A stretch of DNA of 64,000 bases from Haloarcula salinisoli (GTDB taxonomy: Archaea > Halobacteriota > Halobacteria > Halobacteriales > Haloarculaceae): the NCBI RefSeq assembly GCF_019599405.1, contig NZ_RKLQ01000002.1:758052-822051 (forward strand), written 5' to 3'. The notes under the pieces were generated by a model that did not search any database, was not told the DNA's origin, and was given only the letters and a program-made list of their open reading frames with translations. Shown here piece by piece: positions 25,932 to 34,306 of this stretch. Numbering within the stretch: position 1 is the first letter of the stretch; every line of letters starts with the position of its first letter. The position numbers were made by a program, and so were the translations under genes.

Positions 25932-26054
25932 TCGGTTCCGCCTCTCATCTCACGCCCGACAACGCTGTCTCCCGCTACCACGCGTTCGGACGTGTGCGGT
26001 GACTGGTGCACGCGGTCGGTTCGGGGTCCGGACACGTATACAAACCGGGCACCC

Positions 26055-26396
26055 TCAGACGTCCATCCGCAGTGCGTAGATGATACTGAGCAGGCCAGCG
26101 ATCTCGAACGTCTGGATGAGCAACTGGACGGCTACCTCGGACATCGATGGGACCACGAGTATCAGGCCGAACAGCAGGACAGGGGGACCGAGCATGATGC
26201 CGAACCCAAGGGCGATGAACAACATCGGTCGGCTATCGTTTCGCCGGTACCCCCGGTACGCCTGATAGGCGATAAACAGGCCCAGCACAGCGCCGACCAT
26301 CTCGTAGAGATTGCGCAACAGCAACGTCGTACTCTCGAAGGGACCGATGGTCATCGGGTGTCCGGGCGACCAGACGAGCATCAGTGTTTCCTGCAT
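26055..26396 (-). CDS. Small membrane protein (cassette copy B)
   Basis: A 113-residue membrane protein paralogous to 25589-25876, on the opposite strand. It has three hydrophobic helices (EMVGAVLGLFIAYQAYRGY, MLFIALGFGIMLGPPVLLFG, LLIQTFEIAGLLSIIYAL) and the basic loop RRNDSRPMLF. The N-terminus (MQETLMLVWSPGHPM) is longer than in copy A. Its start codon lies two bases after the stop of the HTH partner. No enzymatic motif is present. Confidence 0.8.
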   Translation of the reverse strand: MQETLMLVWSPGHPMTIGPFESTTLLLRNLYEMVGAVLGLFIAYQAYRGYRRNDSRPMLFIALGFGIMLGPPVLLFGLILVVPSMSEVAVQLLIQTFEIAGLLSIIYALRMDV

Positions 26397-26398
26397 CG

Positions 26399-26743
26399 CT
26401 ATATCCCCTCGATGAGTCTCGTGAACCGGTCTGCCATGTCCGCATGCCGGTCGATGGTGAGTTCGAACTGTCCGTCCACCAGGTCGACCGTCACCCGCTC
26501 GAGGTTCGCGGCATACAGTTTCCGGTGGTGGCCGCCGTCGGGGTCCGGCCGCGTCTGTTCGACCACGAGATCACACGCCTGCAGGCGTTCGAGACGGCGA
26601 TAGATAGTCGGGCCCGACACGTCACATCGCTGTTCGAGTGTGCTAGCAGACATTGGTTGGTCGCTTGTCTCAGTGAGGATGACCCGCACGGTCTCGTCTT
26701 CGAGGAGCCCAGCGAGCGTCTCGATATCAGGGTCAGCACTCAC
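26399..26743 (-). CDS. Winged-helix regulator of HTH/membrane-protein cassette (copy B)
   Basis: A 114-residue paralogue of 25237-25587: LEDETVRVILTETSDQPM, CDVSGPTIYRRLERLQACDL (recognition helix) and PDPDGGHHRKLYAANL (wing). The long frame continues upstream, but the sequence there is unrelated and overlaps the divergent CPBP gene. The GTG at 26743 gives a length matching copy A and is the best start. A second function is not evident. It is paired with the small membrane protein two bases downstream. Confidence 0.8.
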   Translation of the reverse strand: MSADPDIETLAGLLEDETVRVILTETSDQPMSASTLEQRCDVSGPTIYRRLERLQACDLVVEQTRPDPDGGHHRKLYAANLERVTVDLVDGQFELTIDRHADMADRFTRLIEGI

Positions 26744-26846
26744 TGTAGCGGGGTAGACGGAGAAACATGATAAATGGCTGTCGGCTACTTCAGCGACTGA
26801 AGCGCTGCCTGGCACCGCATTTACCAGGCCTCCATCTGTTCCGGTG

Positions 26847-27746
26847 ATGCCATCCAGCGATACCGACTCCTCACGGCTCGCACTGTTTGCAGAGCGCCGT
26901 CCGGTTGCACTGTTTTTCACTCTCGCCATCGCGACCTCCTGGACCGTCTGGATACCGACACTCTCGGTGCTCCCCCACGGCAACGTCCGGCTGCTCGCGA
27001 TCGTCCCCGGAGCGTTCGGCCCGCTGGTCGCAGCAGCCACAGTGACGATGCTCCGCGGTGAGTCCGCCAGACAGTGGCTGGTCGGCGCACTCGCCTGGCG
27101 GCGCTCGGCCCGGTGGTACGCCGTCGCCGTCGCTGTCCCACTCATCGTCAGCGTGGTGCTTCTCGGGACCCTCGTCGGACTCACCGGTTCGCTCGATCTC
27201 ACAGCGGGTCCGGAAGTGGCTGCGCTCCTCGGATTCAATCTGGTCTTTGCCAGCCTTCTGGGGGGCGGCCAGGAGGAGTTCGGCTGGCGAGGCTTTGCGC
27301 TCCCCCATCTCCAAGCACGCTACGATGCACTGACGGCCAGCCTCCTCATCGGCGTCGTCTGGGCAATATGGCACGCGCCGATGTTCGTCTTCGGCGTCTA
27401 CAGCGAGAATCCGGTGCTGTACGTGCTGGGTATCCTGGCGTTCGCTGTCGTCTTGACGTGGTACTACAACAGTTCTCGGGGACAGCTTCTGGGTGCTGTC
27501 GTCATGCACGGCACGCACAACGCCGCAGTGAACGTCCCACCGATGCTGGTCGAGGGAGCGAACACCGTTGCAGTCCCCTACGAAGGGCTGCTCGCCGCCG
27601 TGTACTGGGTGGTCGCGCTCGTTCTGCTCGGTCGTTACGGCCGAACGACACTCTCCAGCGAGGCCCCGGTAGAGCCGACGTGGGCGAACCAGCGCGGCGA
27701 CGAGCCGACAGCCCAACCGTCGTCGACGTTCGGGAGCGACGACTGA
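26847..27746 (+). CDS. CPBP-family intramembrane metalloprotease
   Basis: A 299-residue polytopic membrane protein of the CPBP/Abi family. The glutamate motif EEFGWRGFALPHL (EExxxR), the second motif VWAIWHAPMF (FxxxH class) and the third HGTHNAAVNV are all intact, so protease activity is plausible. The family includes CAAX-processing enzymes and bacteriocin-immunity proteins; archaeal substrates are unknown. It has about eight helices and an acidic C-terminal tail. ATG 26847 is chosen over the GTG one codon before. It is divergent from HTH copy B with ~100 bp between, and lies between the srp54 gene and the srp54 tail fragment. Confidence 0.87.
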   Translation: MPSSDTDSSRLALFAERRPVALFFTLAIATSWTVWIPTLSVLPHGNVRLLAIVPGAFGPLVAAATVTMLRGESARQWLVGALAWRRSARWYAVAVAVPLIVSVVLLGTLVGLTGSLDLTAGPEVAALLGFNLVFASLLGGGQEEFGWRGFALPHLQARYDALTASLLIGVVWAIWHAPMFVFGVYSENPVLYVLGILAFAVVLTWYYNSSRGQLLGAVVMHGTHNAAVNVPPMLVEGANTVAVPYEGLLAAVYWVVALVLLGRYGRTTLSSEAPVEPTWANQRGDEPTAQPSSTFGSDD

Positions 27747-27768
27747 AACCTGTCTCGAGAGACCGCTC

Positions 27769-29160
27769 TCAGAACGGCCCCATACCGCCCATGCCGCCCA
27801 TCCCGCCGCCGCCCTCGCCCTGCTGCATCTGTTTCATCATCCGCTCCATGTCGCCGTCGCCCATCCCCTGGAACTGCTTCAACATCTGGGACATCTGCTT
27901 GTGCTGTTCGAGTAGTTCGCGCACGCGTTCTTCGGGTTTCCCGGAGCCGGCACAGATGCGCTCGGTGCGGGACTGGCCGATGATGCGGGGATTCTCCAGT
28001 TCCTCCTCGGTCATCGAATCCATGATGACGTCGAAATCGCGCATCCGCTCCTGGGTGACGTCCATCGCGTCGTCGGGCAGCTGGTCCATCAGCCCGCCGC
28101 CCATCCCCGGAATCATGTCCATCACCTGGTCGAGCGGCCCCATGTTGTTCATCGTCTCCATCTGCTTGCGCATGTCCTTCAGGGTGAACGACCCCTCCAG
28201 CATCTGCTCGGGGTCCCAGTCCTCTTCCTCGTCGCCCGTCTCCTGCATCGCCCGCTCGACGCGCTCGGTGAGCTGTTTCAGGTCACCCATCCCGAGCAGC
28301 CGAGAGATAAAGCCCGACGGCTCGAAGCGCTCGATGTCCTTGACCGTCTCACCAGAGCCGAGGAAGGCGATGGTCGAGTCGGTCTCGTCGACGGCGGCGA
28401 GTGCGCCCCCACCTTTCGCCGTCCCGTCCAGTTTGGTGATGACGACGCCGTCGATGCCGATGGCCTCCTGGAAGTCCGCCGCCTGACTCTTGGCGCTCTG
28501 GCCCATCGCGGCGTCGAGCACCAGCAGGTTGCGGTCCGGTTTGACTTCCGCTTCGATGCGTTCGATCTGCTCGATGAGCTCCTCGTTCAGGCCGTCTCGA
28601 CCCGCCGTGTCCACGATGCGGACGTCGGCCTCCTCGGTCGCTTCGAGCCCGTCGCGGGCAATCTTCACGGGGTCGTCCTCGTCCGGGTCACCGTAGAAGT
28701 CGACCTCGGCCCGGTCGGCCATCTCCTTCGACTGGTCGTAGGCGCCGGGGCGGTCGGTGTCGGTCTGGATGATGGCCGGCCGCAGCCCCTTCGTCGAGAA
28801 CCACCACGCCATCTTGGCGGCGGTGGTCGTCTTCCCCGACCCGTACAGGCCCGCGAGCATGATGGTCTGCTCTTCGAGGGGGAGGTCGGTGGATTCCCCG
28901 ACCATATCGACCAGCTCCTCGTAGACGATTCGCAGCACCCAGTCACGGGGTGTCGTGCCCGCTGGCGGTTCCTCCTCCAGGGCGCGGGTCTCGATGTTGT
29001 CAGACAGCTCCTGGACCAGCGCCACGTCGACGTCGGCCTGCAACAGCGACCGCTGAATCTCCTTGACGATGTCCTCGATGTCCTCCTCGGAGATGCGGGA
29101 CTTCCCCCTGAGGTTGTCCAGCGTTCCCCGGAGAGAACTTCCGAGATTGTCGAGTACCAT
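27769..29160 (-). CDS. srp54: Signal recognition particle 54 kDa protein (SRP54/Ffh)
   Basis: A 463-residue SRP GTPase that binds 7S RNA and signal sequences and docks with FtsY to target membrane proteins. N domain ~1-85; G domain with Walker [15 protein letters not shown] (~105), DTAGRD and [11 protein letters not shown] domain from ~300 with [12 protein letters not shown] and a Gly/Met-rich end ([18 protein letters not shown]). ATG 29160 gives the usual N-terminus [14 protein letters not shown]. It is downstream of the Mn catalase gene, separated by a terminator-like hairpin module. Its 3' end is duplicated as a fragment at 25893-25931. Confidence 0.97.
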   Translation of the reverse strand: MVLDNLGSSLRGTLDNLRGKSRISEEDIEDIVKEIQRSLLQADVDVALVQELSDNIETRALEEEPPAGTTPRDWVLRIVYEELVDMVGESTDLPLEEQTIMLAGLYGSGKTTTAAKMAWWFSTKGLRPAIIQTDTDRPGAYDQSKEMADRAEVDFYGDPDEDDPVKIARDGLEATEEADVRIVDTAGRDGLNEELIEQIERIEAEVKPDRNLLVLDAAMGQSAKSQAADFQEAIGIDGVVITKLDGTAKGGGALAAVDETDSTIAFLGSGETVKDIERFEPSGFISRLLGMGDLKQLTERVERAMQETGDEEEDWDPEQMLEGSFTLKDMRKQMETMNNMGPLDQVMDMIPGMGGGLMDQLPDDAMDVTQERMRDFDVIMDSMTEEELENPRIIGQSRTERICAGSGKPEERVRELLEQHKQMSQMLKQFQGMGDGDMERMMKQMQQGEGGGGMGGMGGMGPF

Positions 29161-29198
29161 TGTTGGCCCCACCTACAGCACCGCGCGGGTAAAGCACT

Positions 29199-29306
29199 GC
29201 GGTCCCACCTTTTTCTTCGTCGGGTTCGAGGCGCGCCGCCGGCGCGCTCGAACCGCTCCTCGAAAAACGTGGGCGAAAAAAGCGGGACCTCGCTCCGCTC
29301 GGTCCC
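29199..29306 (-). terminator. Bidirectional hairpin/T-tract terminator cassette, copy 1
   Basis: Read on the minus strand after the Mn catalase gene: a hairpin with arms GGGACC (plus 29284-29289 and 29301-29306) and 11-nt loop, then GCTTTTTTCGCCCACGTTTTT, then a second hairpin with a 3-nt loop (29225-29252). CCACCTTTTT near 29204 is nearly complementary to AAAAACGTGG at 29263. The 23-bp block at 29263-29285 recurs exactly at 30442-30464. T-runs after a hairpin fit archaeal termination. Confidence 0.65.
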
Positions 29307-29436
29307 GTGAAACGGCTCGCTTCGCTCCCCGTATGCTCGCTCAGGACAGCCTGCCCTCCCCCGTCAGCGCGGCCCGGAGGCCGCGCTCGGCCACCGCAAC
29401 CGTTGTGTTCGGATTGCTATCCCGCTACAGCGCCGC

Positions 29437-30249
29437 TCAGTTCACTTCGTTGTACATCTCGTCTATCATCTCGTCTAAGTCCGGGGTGCCGCCGCCGGGT
29501 TGCTGTGGCGTGTAGCTGAACTCCCCCTTGCCGTCCGGGGCGTCACCCTGGGACCAGGGCTGGTCGGGCTCCTCGCGCTCCTCCCGGGCGGTGGACATGA
29601 ACGTGTAGTTGTACTCCTGGTTCTCTTTTTCCTGGTCGAAGCTGTTCGGGACCGGGCGGTGTTCACCCAGCATCTCCAGGGCCGCGTGCCACTGGTTCTG
29701 GTGCATGGTATCGCGGGCGATGAGGTACTCCAGCATATCCTTCATCCCGGGGTCGTCGGTGAACTCGTAGAGCCGCGTCGCCAGCAGTCGACCGGTCGAT
29801 TCGGCCATGACGTTGGCGTACATGTCGGCGGCGAGATTGCCGGAGGCGACGACGTAGTTGCCGGTGAAGGGGTTGCCGTTGCTGTCGACGGGCATCGCGT
29901 GCAGTCCGGCCGAGAGCGCCTGGCGTGGCTGGCCAGAGCGCATCATCTCGTCGATGACGGCGTCCTCGCGGGCGGCCTCCCGGGCCTCGTCGGAGGCCCC
30001 TTCGAGGTTCTTCGAGACCGCGGTCGCGAGCATCTCGATGTGGCCCAGCTCCTCGGTGGCGGTTTCCATCAGGAACTGCCGAATCTCTCTCTTCTCGGCG
30101 GGGACGGCGAAGGCCTGGAACATGTACTGCAGCGCGACGCGCATCTCGCCCTCGGCGCCGCCGATTGCCTGCTGGAGCAGCTTCGCGAACTGCGGGTCGG
30201 GCTCTTCCACTTCGACCTCGAACTGAAGTTCGTCGTCGTGGTAGAACAC
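29437..30249 (-). CDS. Manganese (dimanganese) catalase
   Basis: A 270-residue ferritin-like dimanganese catalase that would decompose hydrogen peroxide in the cytoplasm. The N-terminus VFYHDDELQFEVEVEEPDP is the family start. Metal ligands lie in GGAEGEMRVALQYMFQ (Glu), EELGHIEMLA (Glu, His) and STGRLLATRLYEF plus RDTMHQNQW (Glu/His). The C-terminal ~65 residues are acidic and variable. The start is GTG 30249, since it gives the usual (M)FYHDDEL opening; the longer frame begins with an unrelated hydrophobic leader. It lies between the methyltransferase tail duplication and terminator cassette copy 1. Confidence 0.92.
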   Translation of the reverse strand: MFYHDDELQFEVEVEEPDPQFAKLLQQAIGGAEGEMRVALQYMFQAFAVPAEKREIRQFLMETATEELGHIEMLATAVSKNLEGASDEAREAAREDAVIDEMMRSGQPRQALSAGLHAMPVDSNGNPFTGNYVVASGNLAADMYANVMAESTGRLLATRLYEFTDDPGMKDMLEYLIARDTMHQNQWHAALEMLGEHRPVPNSFDQEKENQEYNYTFMSTAREEREEPDQPWSQGDAPDGKGEFSYTPQQPGGGTPDLDEMIDEMYNEVN

Positions 30250-30335
30250 GACGTGTAGACAGGGAGAGCTGCTGAAAAAGCAATCTGCCTGCATTTACCG
30301 GCAGTCGTGGGCCTTCGTGGCCTTTTGGCGTGGAG

Positions 30336-30392
30336 CTACTCCGGCACTTCTGCAATCGTCGTAATCGCCCGCGGACTGCCCGGCATCGACTG
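30336..30392 (-). pseudogene. Fragment duplicating the 3' end of the downstream methyltransferase
   Basis: The 57 bp encode QSMPGSPRAITTIAEVPE and a stop, identical in protein to the last 18 codons of the methyltransferase gene at 30491, with silent changes in the last two codons before the stop. Beyond this, similarity ends. The fragment is in the same orientation and lies past terminator cassette copy 2. It has no start and is not expected to be translated. Confidence 0.85.
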
Positions 30393-30398
30393 CCAGAC

Positions 30399-30488
30399 CA
30401 CCTTTTTCCGGTTCGGGTGACCTCCGGTCACCACTCACCGCAAAAACGTGGGCGAAAAAAGCGGCCCCTCACTTCGTTCGTGGCCGAC
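30399..30488 (-). terminator. Hairpin/T-tract terminator cassette, copy 2
   Basis: After the methyltransferase stop, the minus strand shows a GC-rich stem (GGCC arms around the 11-mer at plus 30469-30479), then CCGCTTTTTTCGCCCACGTTTTT. A perfect hairpin GGTGACC with a 3-nt loop follows (30416-30432), then GGAAAAAGGTGG. The block 30442-30464 is identical to 29263-29285. Order and parts match copy 1, so this is a repeated unit used as a terminator by two consecutive genes. Confidence 0.65.
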
Positions 30489-30490
30489 CG

Positions 30491-31111
30491 CTATTCGGGC
30501 ACTTCTGCAATCGTCGTAATCGCCCGCGGACTGCCCGGCATCGACTGCTGGATGTGGTGTTCGAACTCCTCGAAGCCGGCCTCCCGGAACATCCGGTCGG
30601 CCTCCTCCTCGTCGTAGAACAGCATGATGGCGTCGGCCACCTTCTGGAAGATAGAGGAGTTGGGGTAGTCGGGGCCGACGATGAGCACCTTGCCGCCGGG
30701 TTTCGTGATACGACGGGCCTCTTCGAGGGCGTCGACGGGGTTGGGCCAGTACTCGATGGAGCCCGACGACCAGACGGCGTCGAAGCTGTCGTCCTTGAAC
30801 GGCAGCCGCTCGGCGTCGCCCATGTGGTAGCGGACCCGGCCTAACTTGCCGAACTTCTCAAAGGCCCTCGAGAGCTGGTGGGGGCTCTGGTCGAGCCCGT
30901 AGATAGTGTCGACGTGTTCGAGCAGCCCTTCGGTGGCGAAGCCGGTCCCACAGCCCACGTCCAGAACGCGGTCGTCCGCGTCGAGGTCCAGCATCTCGAT
31001 AGCCTCGTCGCGCATCTCTTCGTTCCAGACGAGCGGATTGATCTCGTCGTACACCTTCGAGAGGTACTTGTAGAACGTCCGCGCCCGGGCTTTGTTCTCG
31101 AGGACTCCCAT
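30491..31111 (-). CDS. Class I SAM-dependent methyltransferase (quinone-type)
   Basis: A 206-residue soluble methyltransferase. Motif I is VLDVGCGTGFATEGLL; further motifs are YGLDQSPHQLSRA, GDAERLPFKDDSFDAVWSSGS and ITKPGGKVLIVGPD. It resembles MPBQ/quinone-ring methyltransferases, so a role in menaquinone methylation is possible; the substrate is not fixed. Start MGVLENKARARTFYKYLSKV (ATG 31111) is preferred; an ATG 27 bp upstream (31138) is an alternative. It is divergent from the ATP synthase operon and followed by terminator cassette copy 2 and a duplicate of its own last 18 codons. Confidence 0.85.
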   Translation of the reverse strand: MGVLENKARARTFYKYLSKVYDEINPLVWNEEMRDEAIEMLDLDADDRVLDVGCGTGFATEGLLEHVDTIYGLDQSPHQLSRAFEKFGKLGRVRYHMGDAERLPFKDDSFDAVWSSGSIEYWPNPVDALEEARRITKPGGKVLIVGPDYPNSSIFQKVADAIMLFYDEEEADRMFREAGFEEFEHHIQQSMPGSPRAITTIAEVPE

Positions 31112-31236
31112 TAGTGGTTCTTGGGCCTTACTGGACATAATTCCCCGGTTTTCCTCCCCGTCGACATGGCTTTCGATACCGCGAAAACTTCGCAACTACC
31201 AAATAGCCGCTGGGGTAAGGTTCGGACGATTAGAGA

Positions 31237-31569
31237 ATGCCACGGCCAGAAGTTCTAGACCGGATAAAGGAGGCCGAGCAGGAGGCCGACGATATCGTCG
31301 CCGAGGCCGAGGAAGAGCGCGAGGAGACCATCGCCCAGGCCCGGGAGGAGGCCGACGAGATTCGCGAACAGGCCCGCGAGGACGCCGAAGCCGAGGCTCA
31401 GGAGCGCCTCGAGGACGCTCGTGAGGAGATCGAGGCCGAGCGCGAGGACCTCATCGAAGAGGGTGAGAACGCCCGCGAGGACCTCGAACAGCAGGCCGAA
31501 GGGCGCGAAACCGAGGTGGTCGACTACGTGACAGACCTCTTCGAGGAGGCGGTACATGCTCAGACCTGA
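31237..31569 (+). CDS. atpH: A-type ATP synthase subunit H (peripheral stalk)
   Basis: A 110-residue, almost wholly coiled-coil, Glu/Ala/Arg-rich protein. It is the H subunit that pairs with subunit E to form the peripheral stalk linking the catalytic head to subunit I. Heptads run through residues 5-100 (RIKEAEQEADDIVAEAEEER). It is the first gene of the cluster and overlaps atpI by 14 bp. Its low complexity makes sequence identity weak; position and coil character support the call. Confidence 0.9.
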   Translation: MPRPEVLDRIKEAEQEADDIVAEAEEEREETIAQAREEADEIREQAREDAEAEAQERLEDAREEIEAEREDLIEEGENAREDLEQQAEGRETEVVDYVTDLFEEAVHAQT

Positions 31570-33817
31570 GAAGATGTGTCGCGTCTCGGTGACGGGGTCG
31601 AAACGCGTAATGGAGTCCGTCGTCGAGTCGGTCCACGACCTCGACATGCTCCACGTCACCGAGTACGACGGGGCCTGGGACGGCTTCGAGCCGGGCGACC
31701 CGGTCGAGGGCGCCGACGAGGCCTCCGACCAGCTCGTCACCGTGCGCGCACTGGAGTCTATCCTCGGCGTCGAGGCCGAGGACGCGGGCCCGACGCGACT
31801 CGTCACCGACGAGGCCCTCGAGGAGGACCTCGAAGAGGTCCGAACGAAGGTCACCGAACTCGACGACCGGCGCGACGACCTGCGTGACGACCTCCGGAAC
31901 GTCGAAGACCAAATTTCGACCATGGAGCCGTTCGTCCGGCTCGGTATCGACCTGGACCTGCTCCGTGGCTACGACACGCTCGCCGTGTCGGTCGGCGAGG
32001 GTGACGCGGACGAAGTCGACGCGACCCTCGCGGACAGCGACGTCGACACCTACGAACTGTTCAGTGAGGATGGCGTCGTCGCCGTCTTCGCGCGCGCCGA
32101 CGCAGACGAACTCCAGGACGCGCTGGTCGGGGCGACGTTCTCCGCGCTCGAGGTACCGGAGGGCGACGGCGACCCGACCGAGTACCTAGAGGAGCTGAAC
32201 CACCGCAAACAGCAGCTCGAATCGAAGCTCGACACGGTCGAGAACGAGCTCGACGAGCTTCGCCTCGACTACGCCGGCTTCCTGCTGGCCGCCGAGGAGA
32301 AACTCTCCATCGAGGTCCAGAAGGCCGAAGCACCGCTGACCTTCGCGACGACGGAGAACGCCTTCATCGCCGAAGGGTGGATTCCCGACGAGGAGTACGA
32401 GCTGTTCGAACAGCAGGTCTCCGCGGACGTCGGCGAGGCCATCGACATCGAGAAGCTCGAGGTCGCCGCCTACGACAGCGACGGACACGTCCACTCCCAG
32501 GAGGAGGTCGAGGGCGAGGGTGGCCACGACGAGGCGGCCGCCGAAGACGAGACGCCGTCGGCCGACGACACGGACGACCAGCCCGAGAAAGCCGTCGCGG
32601 ACGGGGGCCACGCCACGACAGGCAGTGGCCTCGTCACGATGGGCGATTCCAGCCCGCCGGTCATCCAGGACAACCCCGGCGCGGCCCGTCCCTTCGAGGC
32701 GCTCGTCGAGGTCGTCAACCGCCCGAAATACGGCGAGTTCGACCCGACGGTGTTCTTCTTCCTCACGTTCCCGGCGTTCTACGGGTTCATGATCGGTGAC
32801 CTCGGCTACGGTATCGTCTACACGCTGCTCGGGTACGGGCTGTACTCCAGAGCCAGCGGTGACGTCATGAAGAGCCTCGGCGGCGTCGCGATGTGGGCCG
32901 GTGGCTTTACCATGCTGTTCGGTATCCTGTACGGCGAGATATTCGGGCTGCACACCATCTCGAACGTCGTCTGGCCGGCGCTCGGGTTCGAAGGTGCGCC
33001 GTTCCACAAGGGGCTCCAGCCCGCGTACGGTGACTACGCGCTGGGCTGGCTCATCATCAGCGTGCTGGCCGGGATGGCCCATCTCGCCATCGGGTGGACG
33101 CTGGGCTTCGTCAAGAACCTCCAGCACGGGCTCTGGGACGCTATCACCGAGAGCGGCTCCTGGCTCCTGATGCTCTTTGGCTTCTGGGGCTGGGTCTTCA
33201 GTGACTTCCCCGCCGGCAGCAAGCCGTACTTCCTCATCGGAAGCGAGGCCGTGTTCAACGGGAACCCGTTCCACCTCGGCTTCGCCGGCTTCCCGGCAGA
33301 GGTCGGTATCGCCGGCCTGGTGATGTTTGCCATCGGTCTCGCACTCATCGCGACGGCCGACTTCGCCGAGTTCGTCGAGGCCGTCTTCCTGCAGGTGTTC
33401 GTCAACGGGCTCTCTTACACCCGGCTGGCGGCGGTCCTGCTCGCGAAGGCCGGGATGGCGTTCGTGGTCAACCTCCTGTTCTTCGGCGTCTACATCGTCG
33501 AGACCAGCAGCGGACCGGAGTGGCACTTCGGTATCAACCACTCGCCGGCCTACATGCTAGAGCAGGGGACCTACCACGGCCACGAGGTCACCAGCGTCAT
33601 GTTCCCCGGCCTGATGCACTCGGGTATCGCCGGTGTCGTCGGCGGCCTGCTGGTGCTCGTGCTGGGCCACGCACTGGTGCTCATCCTCGGTGTCACGAGC
33701 GCGGGTCTGCAGGCCGTGCGTCTCGAGTACGTGGAGTTCTTCGGGAAGTTCTTCGAGGGCGGCGGCAAGCGGTACAGTCCGTTCGGCTACGAGCGGACCT
33801 ACACGACCGACGACTGA
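31556..33817 (+). CDS. atpI: A-type ATP synthase subunit I (a)
   Basis: A 753-residue subunit I: an N-terminal cytoplasmic dumbbell (~1-370, coiled coil, with an acidic His-containing loop) and a C-terminal domain of eight helices (~395-740). The proton half-channel arginine is in YTRLAAVLLAKAGMA-type helix. TFPAFYGFMIGDLGYG and IPxFGILYGEIFGLH-like segments are typical. It forms the stator channel against the K ring. Start ATG 31556 gives MLRPEKMCRVSVTG; a shorter start at M7 is possible. It lies in the H-I-K-E-C-F-A-B order. Confidence 0.95.
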   Translation: MLRPEKMCRVSVTGSKRVMESVVESVHDLDMLHVTEYDGAWDGFEPGDPVEGADEASDQLVTVRALESILGVEAEDAGPTRLVTDEALEEDLEEVRTKVTELDDRRDDLRDDLRNVEDQISTMEPFVRLGIDLDLLRGYDTLAVSVGEGDADEVDATLADSDVDTYELFSEDGVVAVFARADADELQDALVGATFSALEVPEGDGDPTEYLEELNHRKQQLESKLDTVENELDELRLDYAGFLLAAEEKLSIEVQKAEAPLTFATTENAFIAEGWIPDEEYELFEQQVSADVGEAIDIEKLEVAAYDSDGHVHSQEEVEGEGGHDEAAAEDETPSADDTDDQPEKAVADGGHATTGSGLVTMGDSSPPVIQDNPGAARPFEALVEVVNRPKYGEFDPTVFFFLTFPAFYGFMIGDLGYGIVYTLLGYGLYSRASGDVMKSLGGVAMWAGGFTMLFGILYGEIFGLHTISNVVWPALGFEGAPFHKGLQPAYGDYALGWLIISVLAGMAHLAIGWTLGFVKNLQHGLWDAITESGSWLLMLFGFWGWVFSDFPAGSKPYFLIGSEAVFNGNPFHLGFAGFPAEVGIAGLVMFAIGLALIATADFAEFVEAVFLQVFVNGLSYTRLAAVLLAKAGMAFVVNLLFFGVYIVETSSGPEWHFGINHSPAYMLEQGTYHGHEVTSVMFPGLMHSGIAGVVGGLLVLVLGHALVLILGVTSAGLQAVRLEYVEFFGKFFEGGGKRYSPFGYERTYTTDD

Positions 33818-34015
33818 CGACGGATACATTCCACTAACGCACACGAGAAATTTTCCCCGAGGGAGACGACTGGTACCGGCTCACTGACAGACGGCCAGCC
33901 CCGCCTAAACCGCCAGAAAGGGGTTCTGACGAAGTGTTTTGGGAACCTTTATGAACTCCGTGGCGTCACATACGCCTGTTCGGACACGAGCAACTTCACA
34001 GAGGACTTCAACACA
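33818..34015 (+). promoter_or_regulatory. Internal promoter region before the c-ring gene
   Basis: The 198-bp gap between atpI and atpK is the only large one in the H-to-B block. CTTTATGA at 33947-33954 is a TATA-like box about 65 bp before the atpK ATG. A separate start here would raise proteolipid mRNA, which is needed in many copies per complex. No repeat element or small gene is evident. Confidence 0.5.
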
Positions 34016-34285
34016 ATGATCAACGAACTCGCATTCCTTACTCAAGCCGTACTGCAGGAAGGTACCGCCGCTGCCGCACCAGCGATTCCAAACAAGGCTG
34101 CTGCCGCACTCGCCGTCGGGCTCGCTGCGCTCGGGTCGGGCTACGCGGAGCGAGGTATCGGTGCCGCCGCAGTCGGTGCCGTCGCGGAGGACGACAGCAT
34201 GTTCGGCCGTGGACTCATCCTGACAGTCCTGCCGGAGACGCTCGTCATTCTCGCGCTGGTCGTCGTCTTCGTCGTTCCTAACTAA
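34016..34285 (+). CDS. atpK: A-type ATP synthase subunit K (proteolipid c)
   Basis: An 89-residue two-helix proteolipid that forms the rotor ring. Helix 1 is AAAALAVGLAALGSGYAERGIG; helix 2 carries the ion-binding glutamate in ILTVLPETLVILALVVVFV. There is only one carboxylate per hairpin and no Na+-site Gln/Ser cluster evident, consistent with proton coupling. The N-terminal ~25 residues may be trimmed or form an extra helix, as in other haloarchaeal K subunits. Confidence 0.95.
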   Translation: MINELAFLTQAVLQEGTAAAAPAIPNKAAAALAVGLAALGSGYAERGIGAAAVGAVAEDDSMFGRGLILTVLPETLVILALVVVFVVPN

Positions 34286-34306
34286 CGTATCCCCTCCTTT
34301 TCAACA

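Noticed and set aside
33911-33925. GCCAGAAAGGGG upstream of atpK as another TIR element end
   Set aside because: Only 8-9 bases match the terminal repeat and no partner end is present.
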